From contig NZ_NPFW01000014.1 of the NCBI RefSeq assembly GCF_002259405.1, forward strand, positions 305,767 to 369,766: a stretch of DNA of 64,000 nucleotides, in the 5' to 3' direction. The notes below the pieces were generated by a model. It had not been told where the DNA came from and made no database searches. It saw only the letters and a list, made by a program, of their open reading frames with translations. Shown piece by piece: positions 17,608 through 26,580 of the stretch (within the stretch, counting starts at the first letter, position 1; each line of letters begins with the position of its first letter). This DNA comes from Rhodococcus sp. 14-2483-1-2 (lineage in GTDB: Bacteria > Actinomycetota > Actinomycetes > Mycobacteriales > Mycobacteriaceae). The position numbers and the translations under genes were made by a program.

Positions 17608-17922
17608 TTAGTCCGTGCGGCGGAGGGTGAACGGGTCGGCCAGGGGCCACCCGCCGGCGGCGAGGTTCGCGCGCACTCGATTGATGTCCTCGTCGCGGGG
17701 CATCTCGTTGGTGACCTTGGTGATGGTGACCGAGATGCCGGCCTTGTCCGCAGGCAGCCGACCGTCGGCGATGAGGGCGTCCATCACCGACTGCACTTCG
17801 TCGTCGGACAGTCGCCGAGTCAGGAGTGCAAGGAGGGGAACGTAGTCCGCCTCGGGTACCCCGTCGGGATACCCGCCGCGAAGCCAACCGACGATCGAGT
17901 GGAGGAAAGACGGGACCGACAT
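17608..17922 (-). CDS. DUF3349 domain protein, copy A
   Basis: 104 residues. Small helical actinobacterial protein: LRGGYPDGVPEADYVPLLAL and the ending AAGGWPLADPF are the family hallmarks. Homologous to Rv0543c, which has the same place next to menE. Function unknown. It starts 3 bp after the stop of a paralogue, so the two form a tandem duplicated pair. Confidence 0.85.
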   Translation of the reverse strand: MSVPSFLHSIVGWLRGGYPDGVPEADYVPLLALLTRRLSDDEVQSVMDALIADGRLPADKAGISVTITKVTNEMPRDEDINRVRANLAAGGWPLADPFTLRRTD

Positions 17923-17925
17923 GGA

Positions 17926-18255
17926 CTACAGGGAAGCCGGATCTGCCAGAGGCCATCCACCTGCTGCGAGACGCGCCGAGACGCGCGCGATGTCCTCGGT
18001 CGTCGGCTCGGCGTCGATCTGGTCTCGGATGTACGTGGCGATCTCGTCGTGCGAGATAGCCCCGTCGTCGAGTGCTCCGTTGGCGGGGGAGACCAACTCG
18101 AGCACGATCTCCTGTACCTGGGTGTCGGTCAATGCGGCGCGGCGCAACAGAGCGACGAGCGGGAAGCGGTCCTTGGGCGGGACGCCCTCGGGGTAGCCCG
18201 CCCGAAGCCATTGGAGCACCGATGCCGGGAAGGCAGTCTTCGTTGAATCGGTCAT
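17926..18255 (-). CDS. DUF3349 domain protein, copy B
   Basis: 109 residues, paralogue of the neighbouring gene: LRAGYPEGVPPKDRFPLVAL and AAGGWPLADPASL align with copy A end to end. It is the promoter-proximal member of the pair. No catalytic motif is visible, and function is unknown. Followed by copy A after 3 bp and preceded by a small membrane protein gene 23 bp upstream. Confidence 0.85.
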   Translation of the reverse strand: MTDSTKTAFPASVLQWLRAGYPEGVPPKDRFPLVALLRRAALTDTQVQEIVLELVSPANGALDDGAISHDEIATYIRDQIDAEPTTEDIARVSARLAAGGWPLADPASL

Positions 18256-18278
18256 GACGACAGGAGTCCTTTCTCGGG

Positions 18279-18566
18279 TCAGAAGACGGAGATGCCGAAC
18301 GTGCTGTCGAGGAAGTTCTTCATGATGAAGAGAATCCCGGCCACGATGGCCACGACCACGACGGTGAAGCAGGCAATCGCGGCGGCGGTGGCCACGGCGG
18401 GGCGAGCAACTCGGGTGGTGCCTGCTGCCGCGGCATCGTCGGACGGCTCACCGACGGACAGTGCCTTGAGACCGAAAGCGAAGATCGCGGGCAGGCCTGC
18501 GCCCAGGAGCAGACCGACGAGAACAACCTGCCAGAGCGAATCGAGAGTGTGCTTCAGAGTGTCCAT
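18279..18566 (-). CDS. Small membrane protein (Rv0544c-like)
   Basis: 95 residues with two membrane segments, one near residues 13-33 (LWQVVLVGLLLGAGLPAIFA) and one near 58-80. By position it corresponds to Rv0544c, between pitA and the DUF3349 gene. It starts 7 bp after the pitA stop, so it is probably co-transcribed with and functionally linked to phosphate uptake; the role is unknown. Confidence 0.75.
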   Translation of the reverse strand: MDTLKHTLDSLWQVVLVGLLLGAGLPAIFAFGLKALSVGEPSDDAAAAGTTRVARPAVATAAAIACFTVVVVAIVAGILFIMKNFLDSTFGISVF

Positions 18567-18573
18567 GAGTACT

Positions 18574-19740
18574 TCAGACCTTCACTGGAGAGTCGGTGGG
18601 CGCCGGAACGAGGCCGCCGTCCCATTCGGCGTTGACGTTGCCGGGATCGACGGGTTCGCGACGTGAGCGGATGTACATGAAGGCGGCGAGTGCGACGAGG
18701 ATGGCGAACACCACGAGGATGCCGGGCAGCCCGCCGATCGTGTGGGCGAGCAACCAGCAGACGGCACCGACGATTCCGGCGAGCGGCAGGGTGATCACCC
18801 AGGCGACGGCCATACGGCCGGCGACGTTCCAGCGCACTGCGGCGCCCGGCTTTCCGAGTCCCGATCCGAGGATCGAGCCGGTGGCGACCTGCGTGGTCGA
18901 CAGCGGAAGGCCGAGGTGGCTGGACGTCAGAATGATCGCGGCCGAGGACGCCTCGGCGGCCATGCCCTGCGGAGATGCGATTTCGACCAGGCCCTTGCCC
19001 AGGGTGCGGATCACGCGCCAGCCGCCGAGGTAGGTGCCGAGGGCGATCGCCAGCGCACAGGTGACCTTGACCCACAACGGCATCTCCGAGTCGGGGGTGA
19101 CGGTGCCGTAGGCGACCAGGGCCAGGAAGATGACGCCCATCGTCTTCTGAGCGTCGTTCGTGCCGTGTGCGAGCGAGACGAGCGAGGCCGAACCGATCTG
19201 ACCCCAACGGAATCCGCGCTCCTTGGACTTCTCGGGTACGGAGTTGGTGATGCGGTAGATGACCCACGTGCCGGCGGTGGCGACGAGGCCGGCCACGATC
19301 GGGGCGAGGACAGCGGGAAGGACGATTTTGCTCCAGACGCCGTCCCACACAACGCCGCTGGTGCCCAGACCGGCCATGGTGGCACCGATGAGGCCGCCGA
19401 ACAGTGCGTGCGACGAGCTGGACGGAATGCCGAGCAGCCAGGTCGCGAGGTTCCACAGGATGCCGCCGACGAGGCCGGCGAAGATGATGGTCAGTAGAGC
19501 TTGACCGCCGGTGTCGCCGAGATTGACGACGCCCTTCGCGACGGTGGCTGCTACCTCGACGGACAGGAATGCGCCGACCAGGTTGAGGACAGCGGACAGG
19601 GTGACCGCAACCTTGGGCTTCAGTGCCCCCGTTGCGATCGACGTCGCCATGGCGTTGGCGGTGTCGTGGAAACCGTTGGTGAAGTCGAAGGCCAGTGCAG
19701 TCACGACCACGACGAGAAGTACGAGGAATTCAGCGCTCAC
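18574..19740 (-). CDS. pitA: Low-affinity inorganic phosphate transporter
   Basis: 388 residues from GTG 19740; an in-frame ATG at 19806 would add a charged, non-homologous leader. Proton-coupled metal-phosphate symporter of the PiT family. The duplicated signature is visible: FDFTNGFHDTANAMATSIATG near the N-terminus and SLAHGTNDAQKTMGVIFLAL in the middle, with GIPSSSSHALFGGLIGA between, and about ten membrane segments. First gene of a minus-strand run pitA - membrane protein - DUF3349 x2 - menE. Confidence 0.93.
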   Translation of the reverse strand: MSAEFLVLLVVVVTALAFDFTNGFHDTANAMATSIATGALKPKVAVTLSAVLNLVGAFLSVEVAATVAKGVVNLGDTGGQALLTIIFAGLVGGILWNLATWLLGIPSSSSHALFGGLIGATMAGLGTSGVVWDGVWSKIVLPAVLAPIVAGLVATAGTWVIYRITNSVPEKSKERGFRWGQIGSASLVSLAHGTNDAQKTMGVIFLALVAYGTVTPDSEMPLWVKVTCALAIALGTYLGGWRVIRTLGKGLVEIASPQGMAAEASSAAIILTSSHLGLPLSTTQVATGSILGSGLGKPGAAVRWNVAGRMAVAWVITLPLAGIVGAVCWLLAHTIGGLPGILVVFAILVALAAFMYIRSRREPVDPGNVNAEWDGGLVPAPTDSPVKV

Positions 19741-19942
19741 GGTGGAAAGTGTGGGACACGAACGACGTTTCGAGGAAATTTCTTGCGAAGTGTTCTTCTT
19801 GGGCACCTCGAAGTCGTGTTGCGTTCATCTTCCGTTCACATTTTTGCCTTATATGTCCCATTCTGCTGTGGCGTGGCGCACGGCTCTCGTCTTCGCGGAT
19901 CGAGTCGCTGTGGAACAGTGGAACATCGTGAAGGGATCGGGC

Positions 19943-21277
19943 ATGGACGACGCGGTGTGGGCGGCTCTGTCGTACTTCGATTCCGTCGATCCTGCGCTCG
20001 CCGCCGACGCGCGACTGGGGTGGGACGGTCTGGTGGACGTGTCCCCGCCCGCTGGCCCGACGCAACATTCCGTGCAGACCTTCCTGTGGGTGTATCTGCG
20101 TCACGCGGCCGAGGGGCCGGATCGCGCGGTCGATATCGCCCGCGCGCTCGGCGACCTACTCGACCGGCTCGGACGCGTCGGATACGCGGAGATTGCCCGA
20201 AGCGCCGTCACCGAGGAGCTCGTGCGAACACCCGACGACGCCGCATGGTTGCAGCGCTATCGCGCCGCCACCGAACAATCGGGCATCGGTGCCGTCGATA
20301 CCGAGCTCGTCACCTGGCAGGACGCACCGGCCGGCGTCGAGCGGGCCATCGTCGAAAAGATCGGCGAGACACTGGAAGTGGCGACCATCGCCGGCGAGTT
20401 CGAGCCGTCGAAGCCCGGTGGTCGACCGCTCGGAGCCAACGCGCAGGCCATGCGTCGTCGCGGAGTCACCGATGCTGTGCTGACGTCCGATCGAGGCAAG
20501 GACGACTCCGAGGCCGTCCTGCTCGAGCAGCTTCTCGACCACCGCATCGAGTTGTGGAGCAATTACAGCGCACCGCGAGCAGAGCTCTATCTGGGGCTGC
20601 GCGAGACGTTGCACGAGGCCGCCCGGCCTGTGTACGGCTGTGTGCGCAGGCTCGAGAGCTTCATCGGCTGCATCGGGGACGGCGTCGCGTTGACCGACGC
20701 AGGGTATCTGCCGGACGAGCTGGTGGCGAGCATCGCGACCACGGTGTTTCCTCCGGCCGAACGTCCCATGCACATCGGCCGCGAACTCGACACGGAGAAG
20801 GTACTGATTGTCCGACGCCTCCTGATGAGGGTGCGTCTGCTGCGTCGTTCCGCCGGGCGGTTGGTACCGACGGCCCGAACTCGACAGCTCAGCTCCGACG
20901 GGCTCTGGCGCGTGCTCACCGCAGGCATCGTCGGAACCGAATACCATCCGGACACGATTGCCGCCGAGGTCGTACTGGCGCGCATGATCGTCGGTCACGA
21001 TGTCGCCGACGTGGAAGCGACAGCAGACGACCTCGCGCGTCTGCTGCGAGCCGAGGGATGGACCCATTCCGGCGAGGAGCCCGTTGCCGAGCACGCCGAG
21101 CCGCTCGCTCGGACGCTGGTGGCCGAACTGAGCGCGCTCGGTGCGTTCGAGGTGCCGGAACCGGGTCACGTGTCCGGATCGCAGACCTCCGGTTCGGTCG
21201 CGACCGACGAAGGCAAGCGACTCGCCGCAGCGGTACTGCGGCATCGGCTCCTGCACACGCGCTATCCGTCGTTGTGA
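19943..21277 (+). CDS. Conserved actinobacterial hypothetical protein
   Basis: 444 residues from ATG 19943, with AAGGGA 6 nt upstream (GTG 19928 is an in-frame alternative). Soluble and largely helical, with no signal peptide or membrane segment and no motif I can name. The acidic, Arg-rich composition and normal codon use argue for a real gene. It may be an enzyme or a large regulatory protein; neighbours (pitA divergent, EAL protein downstream) do not settle it. Confidence 0.65.
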   Translation: MDDAVWAALSYFDSVDPALAADARLGWDGLVDVSPPAGPTQHSVQTFLWVYLRHAAEGPDRAVDIARALGDLLDRLGRVGYAEIARSAVTEELVRTPDDAAWLQRYRAATEQSGIGAVDTELVTWQDAPAGVERAIVEKIGETLEVATIAGEFEPSKPGGRPLGANAQAMRRRGVTDAVLTSDRGKDDSEAVLLEQLLDHRIELWSNYSAPRAELYLGLRETLHEAARPVYGCVRRLESFIGCIGDGVALTDAGYLPDELVASIATTVFPPAERPMHIGRELDTEKVLIVRRLLMRVRLLRRSAGRLVPTARTRQLSSDGLWRVLTAGIVGTEYHPDTIAAEVVLARMIVGHDVADVEATADDLARLLRAEGWTHSGEEPVAEHAEPLARTLVAELSALGAFEVPEPGHVSGSQTSGSVATDEGKRLAAAVLRHRLLHTRYPSL

Positions 21278-21376
21278 CCGCTCGCGGACGGGCTATCGGT
21301 CGAAACTGCCGATGTGGCACGGTTAAGCTCACTTGGATCCGGTTCCAGAATGGGCCCGGCTGTACGTTGCGAGGTG

Positions 21377-22666
21377 ATGCCGGTGGACGGTGAGGTCGCG
21401 GACACCGCGCGCTCCCAGTCTCGCCGGCAGAGTGACTCCGCTCGTCGATACCTCGATGTCGAGGCGACGACGCCTGCTCTGCGCTCGACAGTCGAATTCG
21501 CCGCACGCAGCGTCGGATTCGCCATAGCCCAACTCAACGTGCTCGACGAAGACACTCAGTACACGCTGGTGAACGTCGGTGGACCGCCGGTGTCCACGGT
21601 CGTGCGCGCCGACACCCTCTGCGACGACGTGGTGCGCTCCGGCGAACCAGCAGTCGTGGCGCACGGCCGAGTCCACGCCACCACCCGGCAGCGCGCCATC
21701 CTCGACGACAACGGCATCGCGTCCTACGCGTCGGTTCCGCTGCGCGGGCGAGAGGGCCTGGTGATCGGTACCCTCTGCCTGCTCGATCGCACGCCGCGCC
21801 CGCTGTCGGGCGAGCAGATGCAGGAACTCGAACAGTTCGCGTCGGTACTCGAGGAGCAGCTCGACCTGCATCGCCGCGTCGGATCGGGCGTCATCCGGCT
21901 CGGTAGCGACAACGACATCGCCGACTCCATCGCCGACGGTCACATCGTCCCCTGGTTCCAGTCGATCGTGGATCTGCGGACGGAGGAGATCGTCGGCTTC
22001 GAGGCGTTGGCGCGTTGGCACCACCCCACCCGCGGGATGGTGGTGCCCGCGGATTTCGTACCGTTCGCCGAGGCCAGCGAACTGATCATCGACGTCGACC
22101 TGAGTGTTCTCGCGCAGGCCGCCGCCGAGATGAAGAAGTGGCACGTTCATCGTCCTGACCTGCGGCTGACCGTCAACATCTCGGGACGCCACCTCGCGCA
22201 TCCCGACGGTGTCAGTCAGCTGCAGCGTGCCATCGCGTCCTCCGGGGTGTCGCCGTCGTCGATCTCGCTCGAGCTCACCGAGACCACTGCCGTGACACCG
22301 GGGCCGCTGCTGCGCAGGCACATCGACGATGTGCATCGGCTGGGCTTTCGGGTGCTGCTCGACGATTTCGGTTCGGGCTGGTCATCACTCGAACGACTGG
22401 TGACGCTGCAGCCCGACGGCATCAAGATCGACGGGCACCTGACGCGATTCATCGACACCGTGGCCGGACGGGCGATGATCAAGTCGCTGGCCGGCGTGGC
22501 GAAGGACCTCGATCTGACGATGATCGTCGAAGGCATCGAGAGCCGCGAACAGGCCGACGCTGCGCTCGAGCTCGGCTGCACTCTGGCTCAGGGGTATCTG
22601 TGGTCGCGGCCGCAGTCTGCAACGGCGGTGCTACGTGCGATTGCCGACGACGCGTCGAAGCGCTAG
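21377..22666 (+). CDS. GAF-EAL cyclic di-GMP phosphodiesterase
   Basis: 429 residues from ATG 21377 (ATG 21350 is also in frame). Residues about 20-165 form a GAF-like sensor, followed by an EAL domain from about 195. Catalytic residues look intact: FEALARWHHP, NISGRHL, LELTET, DDFGSGWSSL, GIKIDG and VEGIES. It should therefore hydrolyse c-di-GMP to pGpG rather than be a degenerate receptor. No GGDEF domain is attached. A gene for a YajQ-type protein lies at 45 kb, and a possible remnant of a cyclase N-terminus lies at 27.5 kb. Confidence 0.9.
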   Translation: MPVDGEVADTARSQSRRQSDSARRYLDVEATTPALRSTVEFAARSVGFAIAQLNVLDEDTQYTLVNVGGPPVSTVVRADTLCDDVVRSGEPAVVAHGRVHATTRQRAILDDNGIASYASVPLRGREGLVIGTLCLLDRTPRPLSGEQMQELEQFASVLEEQLDLHRRVGSGVIRLGSDNDIADSIADGHIVPWFQSIVDLRTEEIVGFEALARWHHPTRGMVVPADFVPFAEASELIIDVDLSVLAQAAAEMKKWHVHRPDLRLTVNISGRHLAHPDGVSQLQRAIASSGVSPSSISLELTETTAVTPGPLLRRHIDDVHRLGFRVLLDDFGSGWSSLERLVTLQPDGIKIDGHLTRFIDTVAGRAMIKSLAGVAKDLDLTMIVEGIESREQADAALELGCTLAQGYLWSRPQSATAVLRAIADDASKR

Positions 22667-23043
22667 CGGTTGTCGCGCCGAAGCGGGTGATCCTGCGGAA
22701 TCTGCACCAGCACGATGGGAATCGCGTCCGGATCCTCGATCCACATCTCGATCAGACCCCACGGCTCCGTCCGGGCCTCACGCACGATCTCGATGCCGGC
22801 GGCCTCTAATTCCTCTGTAGCAGAATCGAGATCACGTACCTGCAACCACAGAGCGCCGGAGAACGAACCCGATTCGTCGCCGCGATGGTGCGCGGCGATC
22901 TCGAGCAGACCCTGACCCGCGAAGAACACCGTCCCGCCGGGGTATTCGCGACACACCGCCAACGAGAGACCGTCACGGTAGAACTCGAGAGTCCTCTGGT
23001 AATCGACCGGCCGGAGAATTGTCCGAGAAGCGAGGATGTCCAC
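22663..23043 (-). CDS. VOC (glyoxalase/bleomycin-resistance) family protein
   Basis: 126 residues. A vicinal-oxygen-chelate fold protein with two beta-alpha-beta modules: RTILRPVDYQRTLEFYRDGL at the start, LEIAAHH at the middle, and WGLIEMWIEDPDAIPIVLVQ at the end, supplying candidate metal ligands. Corresponds in position to Rv0546c. The reaction cannot be assigned. Its 3' end overlaps the convergent EAL gene by 4 bp. Confidence 0.85.
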   Translation of the reverse strand: MDILASRTILRPVDYQRTLEFYRDGLSLAVCREYPGGTVFFAGQGLLEIAAHHRGDESGSFSGALWLQVRDLDSATEELEAAGIEIVREARTEPWGLIEMWIEDPDAIPIVLVQIPQDHPLRRDNR

Positions 23044-23244
23044 ACCGCATGGATACCACGATCACCCACAGTCTTCCCGCATACTCCACTCGCGAAGGCC
23101 CACCATCGAAATCCATCGCACTGCGGTGCATGCCGCTGCACGTGCTCCAGTCGCGAAACAGTATTCGTGGCCGTCCCCGAATTAAACGAATTACCTTGTT
23201 CTTTCGCGGAATACAGGCGCACCCGCCACCAAGGCATTCCGGGT
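23044..23244. other. Intergenic, no gene recognised
   Basis: Upstream region of the VOC gene, less GC-rich than its surroundings. Open frames on both strands here have no family similarity. It marks the left edge of the gene-poor accessory patch that runs to menB. Confidence 0.4.
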
Positions 23245-23677
23245 TCACCTGTGGCGGCGCTGGAGAGGGTGATCTCGAGGCAGAATCTCTGCAGTGAGGG
23301 CGGATATCGCGGCTCGGGCGTGCGTGGTGCCGTCACCACCGGTCGCGGTGTGGGCGCTGATCACCGCCAGGAGTAGATCGGCGGTGAGCCCAGGGTCGCG
23401 CCGTGGCGACTCGGACGAGGCGGTCAGGGCGTTCACCAGAGCTCTGTTGCAGCGGTTTTCGAGTGGCCGTGCGTGCGCGACGGGCGAACTCGTTACCGGT
23501 CCAGCCGCTCGCGGTGAGATCGCCGATGCTGACAGCGTGTCCAGTGTTGATCAGATCTGCCGCGGCGGCGAGGATCGTGCGACGAGTACGAATGGATTGC
23601 TGCTGCTCGTCGATCGATGGGCCGAGAAGGGTTGTGGTGGAAAGACTGTCACCGACTCGGGGCCGGCCGCTCTGCAT
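23245..23677 (-). pseudogene. Frameshifted TetR-family regulator remnant
   Basis: Read from 23677, one frame gives IRTRRTILAAAADLINTGHA then SIGDLTASG, a recognisable TetR helix-turn-helix start. Coding character is lost after about base 23490. A different frame then continues with RALVNALTASSESPRRDPGL and about 50 more residues typical of a regulator C-terminal domain, ending at 23245. The total is shorter than a normal 190-residue TetR protein. I read this as a decayed gene with a frameshift near 23440-23500; a sequencing error is the alternative. Confidence 0.4.
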
Positions 23678-24006
23678 ATGCGCGCGGTATCACCAGCCCC
23701 CTGCGAGCGCATTGGCGACGCTGTGCCGGACCGCGTGTGAAATCCGCTCGAGGGCCGACGGCGCCGGTCCGATGCTGTTGTCGTGCTTCATTGTTGGTCG
23801 GCTGCGACGATCGGCCTGAACATGCGCACGCTGCTCTGGTCGAGGTGACGGAGTGTCCACTTGTCATGGGTCGTCACCATTCTGTGACTATGAGGCGCGT
23901 CACTCGCTGTGATGCGGTAAATCGCCTGGTCGTGCGTGTCCGGAGATGCTTCTGTCCCGTCCGGGTGGGGGTGTCGCCGGCGTGATTCGGGTGTCGAAGG
24001 CCTGTC
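23678..24006. other. Gene-free stretch
   Basis: No open frame with family similarity on either strand, and no tRNA, repeat or hairpin worth naming. Part of the decayed accessory patch. Confidence 0.4.
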
Positions 24007-24270
24007 GTGGATGTGTGGGGTGTTGTACCGTCCCGGGCAGATCTTCAGTTATCTTTCAGCAATCATTGTGGTCGATGGAATCACCGAATCGTGTACGGAG
24101 ACTCGCAGGACACCGGCAAGGGATCGATCGAGTATCACGTCGCCGCTCGCTCCCCAGGCCAAGCCAGTGTCGACATCACTTTCAATGGGATCGACGTTCC
24201 TATCCTCCAAGGATATTCCAGACTTTGGACATTGGAAGGCGGGGAGTGGAAGTATGACAGCTGCCAATAG
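24007..24270 (+). pseudogene. C-terminal fragment of a secreted or lipoprotein-like gene
   Basis: An 87-codon frame whose last 60 residues look like a genuine beta-rich protein end (GSIEYHVAARSPGQASVDIT, then LWTLEGGEWKYDSC with a terminal Cys). The first 25 residues look random and no signal peptide is present. It resembles the tail of small mycobacterial/rhodococcal lipoproteins. Best read as a truncated gene left by a deletion; the family is not identified. Confidence 0.35.
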
Positions 24271-24322
24271 ATCAGTCTCTGCTTTCGATTGTCACTCTCC
24301 TAGAAACGAAGGACTGAAGTCG

Positions 24323-24505
24323 ATGAGAAGACTCAACTTGTACGAACTGCTAATAGGGATAGTGGGGTTGATACTCTCAATCAGTTCAATAGTGAACATC
24401 GCCAACGGAAACTCTTCAGTTGTGGACTATGTTGCAATCGTGGCATTCGCCGCAGTTTTCGCGATACTCGCTTGGCGGATATTCAACAGACGTAAAACGT
24501 CTTAG
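24323..24505 (+). CDS. Small two-helix membrane protein, hypothetical
   Basis: 60 residues from ATG 24323. Two hydrophobic helices (YELLIGIVGLILSISSIVNI and YVAIVAFAAVFAILAWRIF) joined by a short polar loop, with a basic C-terminus. Base composition is clearly more AT-rich than the neighbours, suggesting transfer from a lower-GC source. It lies 26 bp upstream of the next membrane-anchored protein gene and may be co-transcribed with it. No function assigned. Confidence 0.45.
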   Translation: MRRLNLYELLIGIVGLILSISSIVNIANGNSSVVDYVAIVAFAAVFAILAWRIFNRRKTS

Positions 24506-24531
24506 CATCGGACCACTGAAGGAGACTTGGA

Positions 24532-25041
24532 GTGCGATTCTTAGATCGAAAAATCAAGATGACGAGTACCGCGCTCTTGTGCATCGTGTGTGCTGTGATC
24601 GCCGGGTTCGGGTCGGTGTGGCTCTTCGGTGACTCGAAGGACAGCGACGAGGACAGTCGGACGGGATCGTTCACCTCCGTCGACGCCGACCAGCCGGTCG
24701 AACTCGCTGTCCAGACGGTCGTGAACGCATACAACGCCGGCGACTGGGAGGCCGTCGAACAGGGAAGTTGCGGCGACGTTGCACTCCGGACCGCTGCGGA
24801 ATCACGCGGCGGGATTGCAACGAACCGGACTGACGACGAGGTCCGCATCACCGGCCTGGACGACTTCGAATTCACCACGGTCGACAGCGCAATGAACGCG
24901 TACACGTTCGCGCGCGTAACGGTCGGACGCCCCGACGACCCGACCGGCGATGCCGACGCTGTCGCTTTCTTCGCCCTGCTCGATTCCGGGGACGGCTGGA
25001 AGGTGTGCACGTCACAGATCGTGAGCACGACCGGAATTTAG
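24532..25041 (+). CDS. Membrane-anchored NTF2/DUF4878-like hypothetical protein
   Basis: 169 residues from GTG 24532, with GGAG 7 nt upstream. One N-terminal membrane helix (residues 10-32), an acidic linker, then a single NTF2-like domain with VELAVQTVVNAYNAGDWEAV and a terminal DSGDGWKVCTSQIV. The layout matches DUF4878-type mycobacterial proteins with an external domain. A strong hairpin terminator follows 23 bp after the stop. Role unknown. Confidence 0.65.
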   Translation: MRFLDRKIKMTSTALLCIVCAVIAGFGSVWLFGDSKDSDEDSRTGSFTSVDADQPVELAVQTVVNAYNAGDWEAVEQGSCGDVALRTAAESRGGIATNRTDDEVRITGLDDFEFTTVDSAMNAYTFARVTVGRPDDPTGDADAVAFFALLDSGDGWKVCTSQIVSTTGI

Positions 25042-25064
25042 CCCCTGCGTTCATTGGCCGAATT

Positions 25065-25099
25065 AAACAACCCTGTCAGCATGGCTGGCAGGGTTGTTT
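25065..25099 (+). terminator. Intrinsic terminator after the NTF2-like gene
   Basis: A 16-bp stem (25065-25080 with 25084-25099, one G-U pair) and a 3-nt loop, with an A-rich left and T-rich right flank. Position just after the stop codon at 25041 supports termination; the symmetry would allow it to work in both directions. Confidence 0.8.
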
Positions 25100-25183
25100 C
25101 GTTGTCGCTGGAGAGAATTGACGGCGTCGCCCGCGTGGGTCCTATTCCTGACAGGTGTACGGCTGATCGGATCTCACCGAAAA

Positions 25184-25211
25184 CGCGCCCGGTCTCGAAG
25201 ACCTGGGCGCG
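25184..25211 (-). terminator. Terminator of the mazEF-like operon
   Basis: Read on the minus strand, a GC-rich hairpin (arms 25199-25211 and 25184-25195, one bulged base) is followed directly by TTTT. It lies 31 bp after the toxin stop codon, so it ends the antitoxin-toxin transcript. Confidence 0.65.
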
Positions 25212-25242
25212 TGGCGGTGGCCACAGTCGTAGAACGGGTCGG

Positions 25243-25560
25243 TCAGGGGAGTCCGAGTGCGATCGCGAGTGCTTTATTGAGTCTGAGCACGGTCGCGGGG
25301 GAGAGGGAGCCGGCCGGGCGTCCGTTGGCGATCTCGTCGTGAAAAATCTGGGCGATGTCGTCGGCGAGGATCGAACCTACAAGAGGGTCAGCGGCGGCGA
25401 ACGGGACGGCGGTGGGGATCCCGGGCTTCGGAGTGGTGGTCGCACGCACCGCGAGAACCCCGTCGAGTTTGCGGTTCCGGAAGTTGTTGGAGACCACCAC
25501 CCACGGCTTTTCTCCCTCGCCCAGGTCAACCCAGTAGATCTGCCCGCGCAGTGCCGTCAT
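25243..25560 (-). CDS. MazF/PemK-type endoribonuclease toxin
   Basis: 105 residues. RGQIYWVDLGEGEKPWVVVS at the N-terminus is the conserved first strands of the MazF/PemK fold, with the catalytic-site Arg, and AVPFAAADPLVGSILADDI matches the central strand. Family toxins cut mRNA at short sequence motifs until bound by the partner antitoxin. The start overlaps the upstream antitoxin stop by 4 bp. It lies in the accessory patch between the VOC gene and menB, where M. tuberculosis also has a toxin-antitoxin pair (vapBC3) near menB. Confidence 0.8.
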   Translation of the reverse strand: MTALRGQIYWVDLGEGEKPWVVVSNNFRNRKLDGVLAVRATTTPKPGIPTAVPFAAADPLVGSILADDIAQIFHDEIANGRPAGSLSPATVLRLNKALAIALGLP

Positions 25561-25868
25561 GCGGTGTAGGTCTTGTCGACGCGCTCGACGTAGCGGCGGC
25601 GGCGCGCCTGTTGCTCACGTCGCCCTTCCGCTTGGTCCTTGGCGAGTTCGTCGTATCCGGCTTCAAGGGCCTTTTCGCGAAGTGCTTCTGCGCCCACACG
25701 CAGAAGGGCGCGGGCGATGCCGGACTCGGAGTTGTCGCGGATGGTGATGTGCTGCTGCTGCGCCCATTCCCGCAAGATTCTTGCTTCGAGGCGTTCGGGG
25801 TCGGCGAACACGGCGAGTTCCGCTTGGTCGTCACTATCAAGTGTTACAGGTAGCCGTTTCACGTCCAT
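25557..25868 (-). CDS. Antitoxin partner of the MazF-like toxin
   Basis: 103 residues. Short, charged, helical, with an N-terminal VKRLPVTLDSDDQAELAVFA segment that could be a DNA-binding element and an Arg/Glu-rich C-terminal tail (EGRREQQARRRRYVERVD) of the kind that wraps the toxin. Identified as an antitoxin by its place directly upstream of the toxin with a 4-bp overlap, rather than by a family I can name. Presumably autoregulates the operon. Confidence 0.65.
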   Translation of the reverse strand: MDVKRLPVTLDSDDQAELAVFADPERLEARILREWAQQQHITIRDNSESGIARALLRVGAEALREKALEAGYDELAKDQAEGRREQQARRRRYVERVDKTYTA

Positions 25869-25968
25869 GTTTCACAGTCTGACTCACTTTGTGCGTGACG
25901 GCAATGAGTTTTCCGCCACGGCGGTCCAATCTCCTCGCAAGCTTCGGTGATGCTCCGAGGATCGTCCG

Positions 25969-26580
25969 ATGCCTTGGTATCAGACTGCTGGAATCCTCAT
26001 GACCGGCGCGTTCGCGCTGCTGAGGTTTCCCAAGCTGGCGTTCGACACCCTCGACTCCTCGCTACTGCGCCGGCGGGCGCTATCGGCGGCTCAGGCGGCA
26101 GAGAAAGCTACAGAGCAGAGCGCGAAGGAAATCTTGACCGCGCGCTCCGAGGCCCTCGCCAACGTCGTCAACGTGACCCTCCCTCGACCGGAGCATGCCG
26201 TCGAGGACGCATCCGAACTGCTCACCGCCCGCGTCGGGGACGCGGTACTCAAAGCGATCCTCGATCACTGGAACGCCGAGCGTGGACGCTGGAGCGTCAG
26301 CAAATATGCCCGACCACAGGAAGAACTGGTCCTCGGTAAAGCATCGAGCACATCATGGACAGAGCGACGCGAGGCGAGGAAACGATGGGCGAAGGAACTT
26401 CAGATCGGGTGGGAAACTCTCATCCCACCGCAGGTGCGTCTCGACCGCACTCTGTTGCCTGCTGTCGCCGATATCGAGACCGTGCCGGCCGGTACTTTGG
26501 TTCGGCTCGGTGACGCGCCACTCGATGTCGACTTCGAGGACATTCTCGATCTCCGCCGCGCCCTCGGCTACCCGACCTGA
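25969..26580 (+). CDS. Hypothetical protein in accessory patch
   Basis: 203 residues. The N-terminus has one hydrophobic segment (TAGILMTGAFALLRFPKLAF), then a long helical region (ALSAAQAAEKATEQSAKEIL) that may form a coiled coil, then a soluble C-terminal part. No family recognised. The ATG at 25969 has GAGG upstream. Divergent from the toxin-antitoxin operon with 100 bp between. Confidence 0.5.
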   Translation: MPWYQTAGILMTGAFALLRFPKLAFDTLDSSLLRRRALSAAQAAEKATEQSAKEILTARSEALANVVNVTLPRPEHAVEDASELLTARVGDAVLKAILDHWNAERGRWSVSKYARPQEELVLGKASSTSWTERREARKRWAKELQIGWETLIPPQVRLDRTLLPAVADIETVPAGTLVRLGDAPLDVDFEDILDLRRALGYPT

